DNA of 64,000 bases from Saprospiraceae bacterium (GTDB taxonomy: Bacteria; Bacteroidota; Bacteroidia; Chitinophagales; Saprospiraceae), in contig JANQHF010000107.1 in NCBI GenBank assembly GCA_028282725.1, forward strand, positions 1-64,000, in the 5' to 3' direction. The notes below the pieces were generated by a model. The model saw nothing but the letters and a program-made list of their open reading frames with translations, ran no database searches and had not been told where the DNA came from. Of this stretch, positions 25,173 through 36,000 are shown one piece after another (positions within the stretch are counted from its first letter, which is position 1; every line of letters begins with the position of its first letter). Made by a program: the position numbers and the translations under genes.

Positions 25173-28100
25173 TGCCACTAGGATCAATGTTGGAAACAGG
25201 ATCATTCCCGGCGTATGAATATGGGCTGCTATATTGAATAAGAGGATCAGTAGAATAAAACCTTCCTAAATCAGGGTCATATAGCCTGGCCTTATAATTG
25301 TAAACTTTAAGCTCAGAGTCAAATTCCTGACCTGTATACAAATAGTTAACTGGAACAGTGGCTGGATTTACTGGTTGACTAATGTCAGTCATCAAGCTAC
25401 CAAATGGGGAATAATTATACCAACCCTCTACATTTCCATTCTCATTTACTACCACTCGGATAGAGCCAAGATGGTCTTTCAAGACATAGTAATGTGCTCC
25501 TTGGTATTTAATGGCTATTAGGCCAAATGGTCCGTAGACATATTGAATTTCACTGACACTGCCATTTCCGGAATCATTCAGTTGGACTAATGGCGAGTTG
25601 TTATTACCATAAAGATTGATTTTTCGGGTATCGCCAGATTTCGTAAAAGATCTGAGATTTAAATAATTGTAGGCATATATACTAGTATCGGAATCTTTGT
25701 AAACGGCCGTTGTAAGATTCGTAATATTATCGTAAACCAGACTGTCTATCCCATTCTTGGCATTCCGTATTACATTGCCCGATGCATCATATGTGAATTG
25801 GTCTATTGTACCTTCAGTACCCACGACTTTATTTGTCCCGGATTCGTAGGTATAAATGTTATTTCTCAAATTTTGGTAAATCCATTCAGGATTGGCTAGG
25901 TTAGAAAGTACTGTCGATTGATTTGTTCCGTCGAATCGAATGAGTTGAATAGAGTTGGCATCCGACCAGAAGACTTCTTTGTTAAATATATCCAGGGAAA
26001 TCCTTCGAATTCCGCTTCCCTCAGAATATACATTTGTTATATCAGAACCATCCAAATTAGCGCTTTGGATGGAAGTGGAAGTACACCAATAGATCCTCTT
26101 GCGCATGGTATCCAAAGCAATATCCAGCACTGTTGGACTCCCCGCAGGAAATGAAATCAAGGTCTTGATATTGTCTCCGTTGAGATCCGAACTTTTTATG
26201 CTGATGTGATCCGGAGCTGTTCCATCCGGCCATAAGAGTTGATTGGCCTTCGGATATACAACGATATCCTGAGGATGATTATCACGTGCAATTATCTCCG
26301 AATGTGTTCCATCAAAATCAGCTTTGATGACATAACCCATAAAAGGAATGGCGTAGTAGATATTTCTATTGACCAGATCTAAGGCAATGCCGTCAGGATA
26401 AATGGGAAGGGTTAGAGGAAGTGTTATTTGATCCGATCCGTCAAAATTGACCACTTGTGTCTTAAATGACTGATCAACCCAATACACTTTTCTTGTTAGT
26501 GGATCTATATCCATTCCATGGATGACGTAGGATTCTTGATTCACTGATGCAGGAGTGGCAAGGTTTCCAATGTAAGCAGTTTGGATAGCCTGTTTATTGG
26601 ATTTTTCATCGTTCCAAAAAATGGTCTTGTCCTTCCATCTTTGGAGGATTTTTAGATTGCCGTTATCATCATACGTGGCATAATTCAGATCGTTCTGATC
26701 CGTCTCGACAACATAACCTGCGATCAATCTGCCAAATCCATCATACTTGTATTTGTAGGTATAGGCAGCTGGAGCATTTACCCAATTAAATCCTGAGGTA
26801 GCAGAGGCAATGGATCCGCTAAAATATCCGGCACCATCAACTCCGCCCTTAGTATAAGTAAGTGAATCACTAAAGAATGGATCCGTTATATTATCGATCC
26901 ACCCTGCGGGATTCAGATCATATATTCTTTGAATTTGTCCATTATTTAGAGTAGCAGTGATAATGGTGTCTTGATATTCGAAGGAGGCATAATAAGTAGG
27001 ATTATCAGAAGTGCCTACACCTGAGATTTTGCCAAAATTGTTATACGTATAGGTGACATCATATGAGGTGCCCGAGGTAATGTTTGTTATTTGATTGGCG
27101 TTGTTGTATTTGAAATCAAATACATAAACAGAATTATTGAATGCAGGGACCTGGGTCGAAGCCTGAACCTGATTTCCTTCAAGATCATACTTCATCCAGT
27201 CTATAACATCAGCAATGTTATCGGAGTCATTATTGGTGGATGCTTTGGTCAGGTGTCCAAGATCCGGAGATAATTGATTGCCATCGTACTCCCACTTTTT
27301 TGACCAGGTAGGATTCCAGGGAGGATATGTATTACTATCGGCATAATGCTGCATGTCATCCTCGTTCCAGGATTCCCGGTAATATCCTTGCTCCACGAGT
27401 CTGTTCAGATGGTCATATATAAAATATTGAATCACATTAGGCGATAAGGAAAGTCCGGTTGAGTCTATGGCAAAGAATAAAAGATTGTCCGGAGAATAGA
27501 CAAAGTGAAATTGCCCTTTGTCCGGATCCGATATTGCTGTTTTATTTCCAACAAAATCGTAAGTATTACCTGTGAAAAAATTCGGATTATTTTCCCCGTC
27601 AGGAAAAAAATTTGGTTGATATTCCTTTTCAAGCCGCATGAACGGATCATGTTCGTATTGACTGGATATGGTATCTCCCGCATAATTTTGTACTCGGGCA
27701 AAAAGCGTATTTTCATGATTAACGGCTTCGGTGGTCTGAAGTTTGTCAGGATTTGTTACCTGATTCATTACCAATGTTCCATCGTCGATTCCTACACTTG
27801 TTAGTGCACCTCCGGTATATGTATAATCAGTGCCCATGCTGTCTGCCGCAAATTCACCCCCACTTCCTGAAGATTGGATATTTAAAAGTGGACTATTGAA
27901 ATAAGTTTGAGAGGATTCATAGGGATTGTCGTAACCATATAATTTGGCAACGATACTTGAGGTATCTACTTTTTGATTTTTGGCATCGTACTTTGCGAAA
28001 TCAGCCATATAAGTCAAGCCAAGACCAGAAGTCTGATGGGTATCCGTATTATCGACGAAGGCATGTCTGGTGGACGCTCCTAAAAGGTCCATTTCGCCAC

Positions 28101-31100
28101 CATAGAGGTGGGCGACAGTATGTAATTGGGTTGAAGTACTTCGTATAAGTTTTTGTTTTTGTTTATCACCGGCATCATATGTATTCATAGATACCCAAGG
28201 ATCATTTACAAGAACAAAGTTGTCAAAATAGCTATTTTCATTTGTCGAGATTAATCCAATAGGTCCGGTAAGGTTTTCCTGAAATTTGTAGTCAAAAAGG
28301 AATCGACCGTCGGCATAAGCAAAAAGATGGTTTTGATTTATTATCTCAAGAAACAAGCTGCTGCTATTCGGAATTGTCGAACAAGCAATGCTTCGTAACA
28401 CCACGTTGCCCGAAGGCTTATAGAGCTTAAAGGAGACCGGGGTTAGCACAAATCGGACAGTTTCTTGCGGGACCGAAGAAGTTGAAAATGTTATTCCTAA
28501 TTCTTCTCCGGAGCCCAGATCATTGCCGATAGCCTCTACAAAGACTACAAAGTCATTAGATTGGATTTGAATGGATGAAATTGCCGTACCGGGATTGCTG
28601 ACAGTTCCTGTATTCTTGAGCAGCCCATCCACGATCTCCATATTATGAAGGTTGGAAGTTGGAAAGTAAGAACTGGGTGTATAGTTGAATCCATCCCAGT
28701 AGCTCGGTCCGACTGAAAACACGGTTATGTCGCTGTTGGGATAATTCGGATTGAACAAATCACTATTACCAAAAAGGGTATTACCTTTTCTGGAGTCGTA
28801 ATAAAAGGATAATGTTTTTACCTTTCGGGTAGAATCCGGACCTACTTCCAGAACATTCTTGCCAAATCGATCCGGAACCGTAACATCTGTACCTCCATTG
28901 TTATCAATCAGTGCAGACACTTGCCTGGCTTCAGTGGAGTACACAGTAGCAGAAAAAGGAAGAATAGCTGGTCCGAAGCGGATGTCATCTATATACAGTT
29001 TGCTTCCACCATGATCAATATTAACTGTGGCTGTATCGCCTGATATAGTGGAGGAAAGAGAGTCTGTTAAAAGGTCTATGTACTTCCATTCACCAAAAGT
29101 GGGATCTAAAACCTTAGTCAGAATTACACCCGTTTGTATCTGAACGGACACAATGGTAGGAATCAAATCATCAGTCATATACCAAAAAGAACAGATATAC
29201 TGCTCTGTTTTTGGTTCTAGTATTACTGATGCATCGAAATGCACTACATTGAGTGCATACTTGCCACTGTGAGCGCTTGAATCGTATAATCTGTTTTTTG
29301 GTGCGTCAGGAATAAATTGTTCGTAAGGTTCGAATCCCCGGTAAAATGATTGACCAGTGTAGGGATTAGTATTGGTGAAGTTGGCTATTGGATGGCTTGG
29401 GTAGCCCGATGTAGTATAGGTGAAATAGTGCCTTATACTGTCGGCACCAACCATTCCACCTTCATCTCCATCCGCTGTTCGTACCAAAATCTCTTTATCC
29501 AACTGCCATTCCCGGCTGCTCAGATGTAAATCAAAGGCTTCGTTAGTCGATGATGAGGCACTTGCCATCTTATATTTTTTCCATTCGGCCCATTTCCCAT
29601 TTGTACCAGGTTGGCCTTCACTGTCCCATTGGGTCCATTGTACCACATCACATAATGTAGTGTCCCAGGTCGTCGTGGTGTTGTGAAGAACAACCTCTAT
29701 TGTTCTTGCAATTGGGCTTAGAATATGCAGATTTGCCGGACCTAATTCAGGGTATTGCTGGAAGGCATATGTGTACAAAATCTTGACGGAGTCTCTTTGA
29801 TTTTGACCTGAAGTAGCAGGCTGAGGATTAGACCTTGATGTATGCGTTTCTGTTAGCATCGCTATATCCTGATCATAAATATTTGTGGTCGTATTGGCTA
29901 CGTTGTATGTGGTCGTTATGGATTTTACCAATTGTGGATAAAATCTACTCTCATTACCAGCGTTACTCGTACCTGGCACCAGACCCACATCCCAATATTG
30001 CACTTCAGAGGATCCTTCTTTATCATTGATATGCACTAAAGAATCACTGTTTATTTTGGACAGATAAGGAGCTCCACGCAATACTGCATTGCCCACAATA
30101 CTAGCATTATAATTGGATGGAAGATTTTCTAATAAATTTGAAGGTTGTCCGTTCAAATAGTAATACTCAATATTGCCGTAAGGGTGTCTCTCCTCATGAT
30201 TTGCACTTACTCTCCCACCCGGGAACACCGTGCTTTGATTATACTGGGCATAAATACCTGTACTATCGACTCGGGCATTACTAATATCATATTCTAAGTA
30301 GGTATATGTGTTGGGGTCTATAATGTTTCCCGAACTATTATTGTAACCGTTATTGTGTGCGACCTGAACGGTCGAAAAATAAGTATCTGATGCTATTGAA
30401 TGTTGCTTGTACAGGTAAGCCATGATCGCACCATTGGAATGGATCATAGAATCCAAAGCTCCGGTATTTGTCGTTAAACCGGTTTCTTCAATGTAACTAA
30501 AATCCATACTCGAAGTCATCTCGTCATAGATATCCGGAGCAATTTGATGTTGCGTCTGAATTTCTGTCAATAAGGGATAAGTAGATCCCTTGAACCTATA
30601 ATTCTCATATTTTAGAATTGTACGTTTATGATTATGGTCGAGCCTGACCAGCAATTGCTCATCACCTGTCGTGTTGTAATGAAAGACAACTGTATCTTTA
30701 ATTAAGTTACTTATTGAGTTGAGCGTGTTTCCATCATAGTCGAAATAGAGAGTATCTGTCCATTGAGACTGAGCCATCTTGGAAATATTCCATTGGGTAT
30801 GGTTTCCAACGACTCCATTCTTGTCAAATATATAGCTGTCTCCATTCTCTTTTATTATTTGCCAATTATCAGAGTTCGAACCATTACCAGAGCGAACAAT
30901 TTTCCACAAATATTTAGAATAGCCAGCAGTATATGTATTTGTCGTACCGGCTATGAGATTAAGCGGATAGGATCGATAACCATCCAGGAGGTAATATGTG
31001 TTTTTGTCTTTAACGATTTTTGGATAATCCATCATTTTCCACCCATATCCACCAAGTACTGTAGGCTCGAAAGATTCAGGATTATTAAAATTGATTTCAC

Positions 31101-31323
31101 TCGATCTTGAGTTATAAAGAATATCAAGGGTATATGACAAATTCCGCCCTGAAAAAGTAGTGATCGTGTGGCTGTAGTTTAGATCACCTGTGTAAAGATT
31201 GATATGCTGGTAGTCTGTGCCTGAATAATTTTGAGGTATAGGGAATACAGCGTCAGGATGTTGTGCATAGACACAATTCAATCCAAATTGCACAAGGAAG
31301 GCCAAAAGCGTTAGAACTTTCAT
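24526..31323 (-). CDS. Giant secreted Rhs/YD-repeat protein with YWTD-like propeller and variable C-terminus
   Basis: This protein of about 2265 residues has a Sec leader (MKVLTLLAFLVQFGLNCVYA). The order of parts is as follows. There is an N-terminal Rhs/SpvB-like beta region with INLYTGDLNYSH. Two lectin or LamG-like beta inserts follow (about 685-800 and 855-1045). Next come YD repeats (about 1180-1590) and a six-blade-like block of YWVD/YWCT/FWSD motifs spaced about 43 residues apart (about 1605-1820). Then comes the Rhs core (DHLGSIRVVVNENG, YNYSPFGS, LYDPDLGRFYSTDPLIQ, YAGNDPVSNIDPSG) and a C-terminal extension of about 215 residues. ATG at 31323 gives the cleaner leader; ATG at 31341 adds six residues. 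Such proteins package a C-terminal toxin or effector in a YD shell. Confidence 0.9.
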   Translation of the reverse strand: MKVLTLLAFLVQFGLNCVYAQHPDAVFPIPQNYSGTDYQHINLYTGDLNYSHTITTFSGRNLSYTLDILYNSRSSEINFNNPESFEPTVLGGYGWKMMDYPKIVKDKNTYYLLDGYRSYPLNLIAGTTNTYTAGYSKYLWKIVRSGNGSNSDNWQIIKENGDSYIFDKNGVVGNHTQWNISKMAQSQWTDTLYFDYDGNTLNSISNLIKDTVVFHYNTTGDEQLLVRLDHNHKRTILKYENYRFKGSTYPLLTEIQTQHQIAPDIYDEMTSSMDFSYIEETGLTTNTGALDSMIHSNGAIMAYLYKQHSIASDTYFSTVQVAHNNGYNNSSGNIIDPNTYTYLEYDISNARVDSTGIYAQYNQSTVFPGGRVSANHEERHPYGNIEYYYLNGQPSNLLENLPSNYNASIVGNAVLRGAPYLSKINSDSLVHINDKEGSSEVQYWDVGLVPGTSNAGNESRFYPQLVKSITTTYNVANTTTNIYDQDIAMLTETHTSRSNPQPATSGQNQRDSVKILYTYAFQQYPELGPANLHILSPIARTIEVVLHNTTTTWDTTLCDVVQWTQWDSEGQPGTNGKWAEWKKYKMASASSSTNEAFDLHLSSREWQLDKEILVRTADGDEGGMVGADSIRHYFTYTTSGYPSHPIANFTNTNPYTGQSFYRGFEPYEQFIPDAPKNRLYDSSAHSGKYALNVVHFDASVILEPKTEQYICSFWYMTDDLIPTIVSVQIQTGVILTKVLDPTFGEWKYIDLLTDSLSSTISGDTATVNIDHGGSKLYIDDIRFGPAILPFSATVYSTEARQVSALIDNNGGTDVTVPDRFGKNVLEVGPDSTRKVKTLSFYYDSRKGNTLFGNSDLFNPNYPNSDITVFSVGPSYWDGFNYTPSSYFPTSNLHNMEIVDGLLKNTGTVSNPGTAISSIQIQSNDFVVFVEAIGNDLGSGEELGITFSTSSVPQETVRFVLTPVSFKLYKPSGNVVLRSIACSTIPNSSSLFLEIINQNHLFAYADGRFLFDYKFQENLTGPIGLISTNENSYFDNFVLVNDPWVSMNTYDAGDKQKQKLIRSTSTQLHTVAHLYGGEMDLLGASTRHAFVDNTDTHQTSGLGLTYMADFAKYDAKNQKVDTSSIVAKLYGYDNPYESSQTYFNSPLLNIQSSGSGGEFAADSMGTDYTYTGGALTSVGIDDGTLVMNQVTNPDKLQTTEAVNHENTLFARVQNYAGDTISSQYEHDPFMRLEKEYQPNFFPDGENNPNFFTGNTYDFVGNKTAISDPDKGQFHFVYSPDNLLFFAIDSTGLSLSPNVIQYFIYDHLNRLVEQGYYRESWNEDDMQHYADSNTYPPWNPTWSKKWEYDGNQLSPDLGHLTKASTNNDSDNIADVIDWMKYDLEGNQVQASTQVPAFNNSVYVFDFKYNNANQITNITSGTSYDVTYTYNNFGKISGVGTSDNPTYYASFEYQDTIITATLNNGQIQRIYDLNPAGWIDNITDPFFSDSLTYTKGGVDGAGYFSGSIASATSGFNWVNAPAAYTYKYKYDGFGRLIAGYVVETDQNDLNYATYDDNGNLKILQRWKDKTIFWNDEKSNKQAIQTAYIGNLATPASVNQESYVIHGMDIDPLTRKVYWVDQSFKTQVVNFDGSDQITLPLTLPIYPDGIALDLVNRNIYYAIPFMGYVIKADFDGTHSEIIARDNHPQDIVVYPKANQLLWPDGTAPDHISIKSSDLNGDNIKTLISFPAGSPTVLDIALDTMRKRIYWCTSTSIQSANLDGSDITNVYSEGSGIRRISLDIFNKEVFWSDANSIQLIRFDGTNQSTVLSNLANPEWIYQNLRNNIYTYESGTNKVVGTEGTIDQFTYDASGNVIRNAKNGIDSLVYDNITNLTTAVYKDSDTSIYAYNYLNLRSFTKSGDTRKINLYGNNNSPLVQLNDSGNGSVSEIQYVYGPFGLIAIKYQGAHYYVLKDHLGSIRVVVNENGNVEGWYNYSPFGSLMTDISQPVNPATVPVNYLYTGQEFDSELKVYNYKARLYDPDLGRFYSTDPLIQYSSPYSYAGNDPVSNIDPSGTWGWKSILGVIGGSALVVAGAVTFQPEFVIGGLFIAGASTIAGAHSSISTSTPGLIGASGNTYITKTMDKHYRGEEKPGNSIWPGSQVKYLNSAERAQYELFVQAGKLVDKNGNLYDTKSASSAFSGGRAIFVMGKTGRIFANKSHSVGKFHHSSFLAGQPVGAAGEIKVDNGEIKLISNKSGHYKPSKMYIDQFLKELKTRGIPSTNKITLDII

Positions 31324-31725
31324 GTACTGAATTAATTCCAAATATTAATAAAGTACTCCCTATCAGAAAAATTCGCATTGCCGATTGTATAATATTAGTC
31401 CAATTATTAGTAAATATTAGAATCAAGTCGTCGCTAATTATTAAATATACTTAATATCAAGTACAATAAGTTGTATTTTAATTCAACAATAGTTGACTAA
31501 TTATAAAATTAAATCAATGTTATGGTATTCGGTTTTGAACCTCTCCGGCTTTGCAAATTGAAAAAGGAAGCGGCAAATGTTCGAATTGATAGAAATGTTT
31601 CTATCATCAAAGATTACTGAGACAGTAAAAATGCAAGAGGAAGGCTCATCACAACTTGATGGCTCGAAAACCTACACTTCCTTTCGTATCTTTAGATGGA
31701 ACTCGCAGACAGTAATCCATAACAA
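31324..31725. other. AT-rich divergent intergenic region
   Basis: About 400 bases separate the Rhs gene from the plus-strand propeller gene. No open frame of note is present. The Rhs-proximal half is extremely AT-rich, which fits a foreign or silenced cassette promoter. A perfect 18-bp palindrome lies at 31588-31605. Confidence 0.6.
31588..31605. promoter_or_regulatory. Palindrome GATAGAAA-TG-TTTCTATC
   Basis: This inverted repeat has eight-base arms and a two-base centre, 121 bases upstream of the propeller gene and 265 bases from the Rhs start. It has the size of a dimeric repressor operator, but no regulator gene is adjacent. A chance palindrome in AT-rich DNA cannot be excluded. Confidence 0.3.
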
Positions 31726-32931
31726 ATGAAGGCCGGCTTTAGTCAATTGATTGTCAGCACACTTTTTGTGCTTCTTTTCTGCCTTTTTGCAGTTGGATGC
31801 TTTAACACTACTATAAAGACAGCAGAGGTCAAAGAAAAATTACCAAAAGTATTGACCCGGGGCAGTCCCATTCACGGTGCCAATGGGATCAACGTTGATC
31901 AGGATGATGAACTGTACGTAGCTTCCGTCATTTCAAGGACGATTTTTCACCTGGATAAAGAGACAGGTTCAATAAATCAGGAGTATAGTATTGCGGATAG
32001 TGTACTAGGACCAGATGACCTGACTTATGGGCCAGATGGTTCGCTTTACTGGACAGATATATTAAATGGAGAAGTGGCAAGGCCTACACCGGATGGTACA
32101 ATCATCAGGCAATATGTGGCTCCGCGTGTGCATCCGGTTACTTTCTCAGATGACGGACGTCTGTTCGTGGCACTTGATTTTCCGGGTGATGCACTTTACG
32201 AATTGGACCCTGATCTGAATGATCCTCCCAGGCTCATTGCATCTGATCTCGGTTGGTTAAATGCAACAATGGACTGGGGTCCGGATGGCTACCTGTATGG
32301 GCTCATTGGGATGAAAGGACAGGTGAGCAAATTGGATGTAGACAAAGCAGAAATAGAAGTTGTGGTTGATCAGCTTGAAATGCCGGCAGCAGTAAAATTC
32401 GACTCAAAAGAAAGATTACATGTACTTGACCGGATTACCGGTCATCTAAGTCGTGTGGATTTGAAGAGTGGGGATTTGGAATTGGTTGCTGAGATGATTC
32501 CGGGATTGGATAACCTGGTTTTTGACAGTGACGATCGATTATTCGCTACTCATGCCCAGGATGGGAGTGTTGTTGAAGTTTTACCGGATCGGGAAGTCCG
32601 TGATGTAGTACCAGGAGGGATTATTGCAGCAGGTGGAATCTCAATAAAAAATAGTGAAGAGGGTGAATCGCTCATCATTTCTGATGTATTCACATTGAGA
32701 GAAATAGACCTTTCCGATGGATCTTTACAAAAGGAGATTCGGCATTTTATCGGGAAGCCCGGACTGATCAGCCCATTTACAACGTCGACTGACGGAGATC
32801 ATCTCATCCTGACATCATGGTTTGGCAATGAAGTCCAAATCTGGGTTCCGATGAAACTATTTATGTTGCCAGTGATAAGGAAAGTGAAATCTTCAAAATT
32901 CAAGAGTAACAACTCACATTTAACGTTATGA
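31726..32931 (+). CDS. SMP-30/NHL-type beta-propeller lipoprotein, probably frameshifted at its end
   Basis: This 401-residue frame has a leader ending AVGC (Cys25), then repeated propeller blades (GINVDQDDELYVAS, DLTYGPDGSLYWTD, MDWGPDGYLYGLIG, LVFDSDDRLFATH). The fold is that of SMP-30/gluconolactonase-like or Vgb-type propellers, so an exported sugar-lactonase or binding role is possible. After NEVQIW (codon at 32842) the tail VPMKLFMLPVIRKVK looks non-native. In the overlapping frame from 32844 the same DNA encodes GSDETIYVASDKESEIFKI and stops at 32907-32909, as a last blade should. A frameshift or out-of-frame deletion is therefore likely. It precedes the cytochrome-dehydrogenase gene by about 80 bases. 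Confidence 0.7.
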   Translation: MKAGFSQLIVSTLFVLLFCLFAVGCFNTTIKTAEVKEKLPKVLTRGSPIHGANGINVDQDDELYVASVISRTIFHLDKETGSINQEYSIADSVLGPDDLTYGPDGSLYWTDILNGEVARPTPDGTIIRQYVAPRVHPVTFSDDGRLFVALDFPGDALYELDPDLNDPPRLIASDLGWLNATMDWGPDGYLYGLIGMKGQVSKLDVDKAEIEVVVDQLEMPAAVKFDSKERLHVLDRITGHLSRVDLKSGDLELVAEMIPGLDNLVFDSDDRLFATHAQDGSVVEVLPDREVRDVVPGGIIAAGGISIKNSEEGESLIISDVFTLREIDLSDGSLQKEIRHFIGKPGLISPFTTSTDGDHLILTSWFGNEVQIWVPMKLFMLPVIRKVKSSKFKSNNSHLTL

Positions 32932-33013
32932 AATACTTTACTATTCAATTCCTGACATTAAAGCTATGAGACTCTATAGTATCCTATTTGACCCTTCACT
33001 CCCAACCATAACA

Positions 33014-36000
33014 ATGCAGACTCTTTGGCAACGATCAATTTGGTCATTGTTACTTCTGTTAATGCTTGCCGGTTGCAATCAAAAAGATTCCCCTCTTCAA
33101 GAAGATCAATTCAGCTTGCATGTTCGAACAGTTGATGCCCGGTCACCCGCCCGGCAACAGACGGGATTTCAATTGCCACCCGGGTTCGAGATCCAATTAT
33201 TTGCAGCCGAACCCGATATAGCAAAACCACTAAATATGGCTTTTGATGATCGGGGAAGGATGTGGCTGACGCATACCTATGAATATCCTTTTGCAGATAC
33301 CACAGGTGCAGGAAAGGATCGTATCTCCATCCTTGAAGACACAAATGGAGATGGCCGGGCAGATAAATTTACCGTCTTTGCAGATTCGCTAAACATTCCC
33401 ATTGGAATCGTCACTGTCCCGGACGGAGCCATCGCCTATAGCATTCCCCACATCTATCATTTTATTGACAAGGATCATGATGATATGGCAGATCAACGAA
33501 AGGTGCTGTACAGCGGATTTCAATACAACGATACTCATGGAATGGTCAATAATTTCATGCGTTCCTGGGATGGATGGATACATGCGGATCATGGATTTGC
33601 CAATACCTCTACCGTCAGTGGATCAGACGGGGACACCATTGTTATGTTCTCGGGAAATACCTTTCGATTCAGGCCTGATGGTTCCAGGATTGAATTGACA
33701 ACAACAGGCCGTGTCAATCCTTATGGATATGCTTATGACGAGATGGGATATACCTATTCCGTCGATTGTCATACAAGCCCCCTCTATCAATTGATCAGAG
33801 GAGCGGATTATCCTCATTTTGGAAAAAAGCCTACGGGGATAGGTTTTGGACCTGCCATGATGAAACATGAATATGGAGCAACGGCTCTTGCGGGTTTGGA
33901 ATATTACCTGGGAGACAAGTTTCCTGCGGAGTATCAACATAGTTTTTATATGGGTGATGTTGTAAAAAGCCGGGTGTATCGCAATACGATCACCTTTAAC
34001 GGAACCACGCCGGTGGCAAAGCAAGAACCGGATTTTGTCGTCAGCGATGATCCCTGGTTTAGGCCTGTTGATATCAAACTCGGACCGGATGGTGCCTTAT
34101 ACATCGCCGATTTTTATAATCGGATTATCGGTCATTATGAAGTGGCACTGGATCATCCCGGGAGAGATCGCCAAAGAGGTCGTATTTGGAGAATCACATA
34201 CGAAGGGAGGAACGATGCAAACCATCAGGATGTGAGAACAAAGGATTTATCAATGGCAAGTTTAGCAACATTGATCAAACGATTAAATGACAAAAATCTG
34301 CCACTTAGAATGTCAATTGCAGACCAGATTGTCGATCGTTTCGGTCGTCAGTCCATTGATCCGATTTTGGCTATGATGAAGGCATCAGAAACAGATGTGC
34401 CTTCCTACATCCAGGGATTATGGATATTATTTCGATTGAATGCATTATCGTCCGATCATTTGACTGAATCCTTGGAGCACCCCGATGTCAATATCAAAGT
34501 ACACATCCTTCGCATCATGTTTGAAACAGAAGCGCTCGATGATTCTCAGGTTGAGAAAGCTCTTGAGTCTCTCACCTTTACTAATCCTCACGTACAACGT
34601 CAGGCGATCATGGTCTTGTCAAGGAATCCCAGGATACAGCACATTACTCCTTTGTTGGATTTATATCATTCCGTCGCGGGGACAGAAGATTCGCATTTGT
34701 TTTATACTATAAGACAAGGAGTACGTGATCATCTTCGCGATACAAATGTGATACAATGGGTCAATGAAAAAAGTTGGACTGAGAAAGATTCCAGGGTGCT
34801 GGCCGATCTGATGATGGGAGTGAACAATGAACTCGCCGTTCACTTTCTATTGAAACACCTTAGACTCTATGATGAGCCTGAAGAAAAGCTGATAGCTTTC
34901 CTGACTCATTCGGCAAGATATGATCTGTCTGAAGATCTGGACCAATTAATTACTTTGGCCCAAGCAAAATCTGACGAGGATCCGGACCTCGGATTTCTTG
35001 TTTATGAAGCGATAGAAGAAGGGTTGGCTCAAGGTGGACGTGCTATGACAAGCCGTGGAAAACTTTGGGGCAACATGCTTGCCTCATCATTCTTAAGTGA
35101 TGAGTTTACCGAAAAAGATCAATGGCGAGTAGTTCCAAATGAACACCAGCCCTTTGAAGAAAATCCATGGCAATTGGTGGAAATGGAAGTTCCGGGATCA
35201 CCAATGAAAATCCGAATGTTAGCCAATGAGCTGATTTCCCGGGGAGGAACAGAGGTCAGCTCGATATATTCACCTGGGTTCACCTTACCCGAATCCCTTG
35301 AATTTATTCTGCGGGGACGAAAGATACCTGGTGAAGGGTCAAAAATTGCCTATCCCCGCAATCGGGTAGAGCTTCGTTTAATAGAGGGTGATACTTTGAT
35401 TGCTGAAGTCTATGTAGACGAAGATGAAACGAATAAAAAAGTAAATTGGGATATTGGTCGACATACAGGTCGTCGGGCATACCTTGCTGTAGTGGATGGG
35501 TCGTCATTGAGAGGGGAATTTGTAGCAATCGGAGGTATCAATCCTGAAGTTGTCAACTTACCTTTACATAGTCCGAATCTAATGGCTAAAAGGCAAATCT
35601 TTGCCGCAGAGATTGCTAAGGAAAACGGGGTGAGACCGTTAAGGAATTCTCTGCAACACTTGTTAATCAACCAGTCTGCTGACATATTTGCACGCGCTTC
35701 TGCTGCAGACGCCCTGATCGCTGTTGACGGTGAAGAAAATCTTGCATTGATCGCTACGATTTTAAATAATGAAACAGAAGCAGTTTCTCTAAAGGAGCAT
35801 TTGGCTCATTCCTTAAGTGAATTGTCTTCATCCACGGCTTTGACTATGCTCGAGGAAGTTTTGGATTATTTGAGCTATGATGTACAAAAGACAGTCGCAT
35901 TAAAGATAATTGCTACCTCGGGCGGAATAGATCACTTGTTAAATGCAGGAGTTAACTTAAAAATCTCCCCCATTTTATTACTTGAACCTCAGATAAAAGA

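Noticed and set aside
29327..29340. GGTTCGAATCCCC, resembling a tRNA T-loop
   Set aside because: It lies in the middle of the Rhs coding frame (encoding RGFEPYE on the minus strand), and no matching acceptor, D or anticodon stems surround it.
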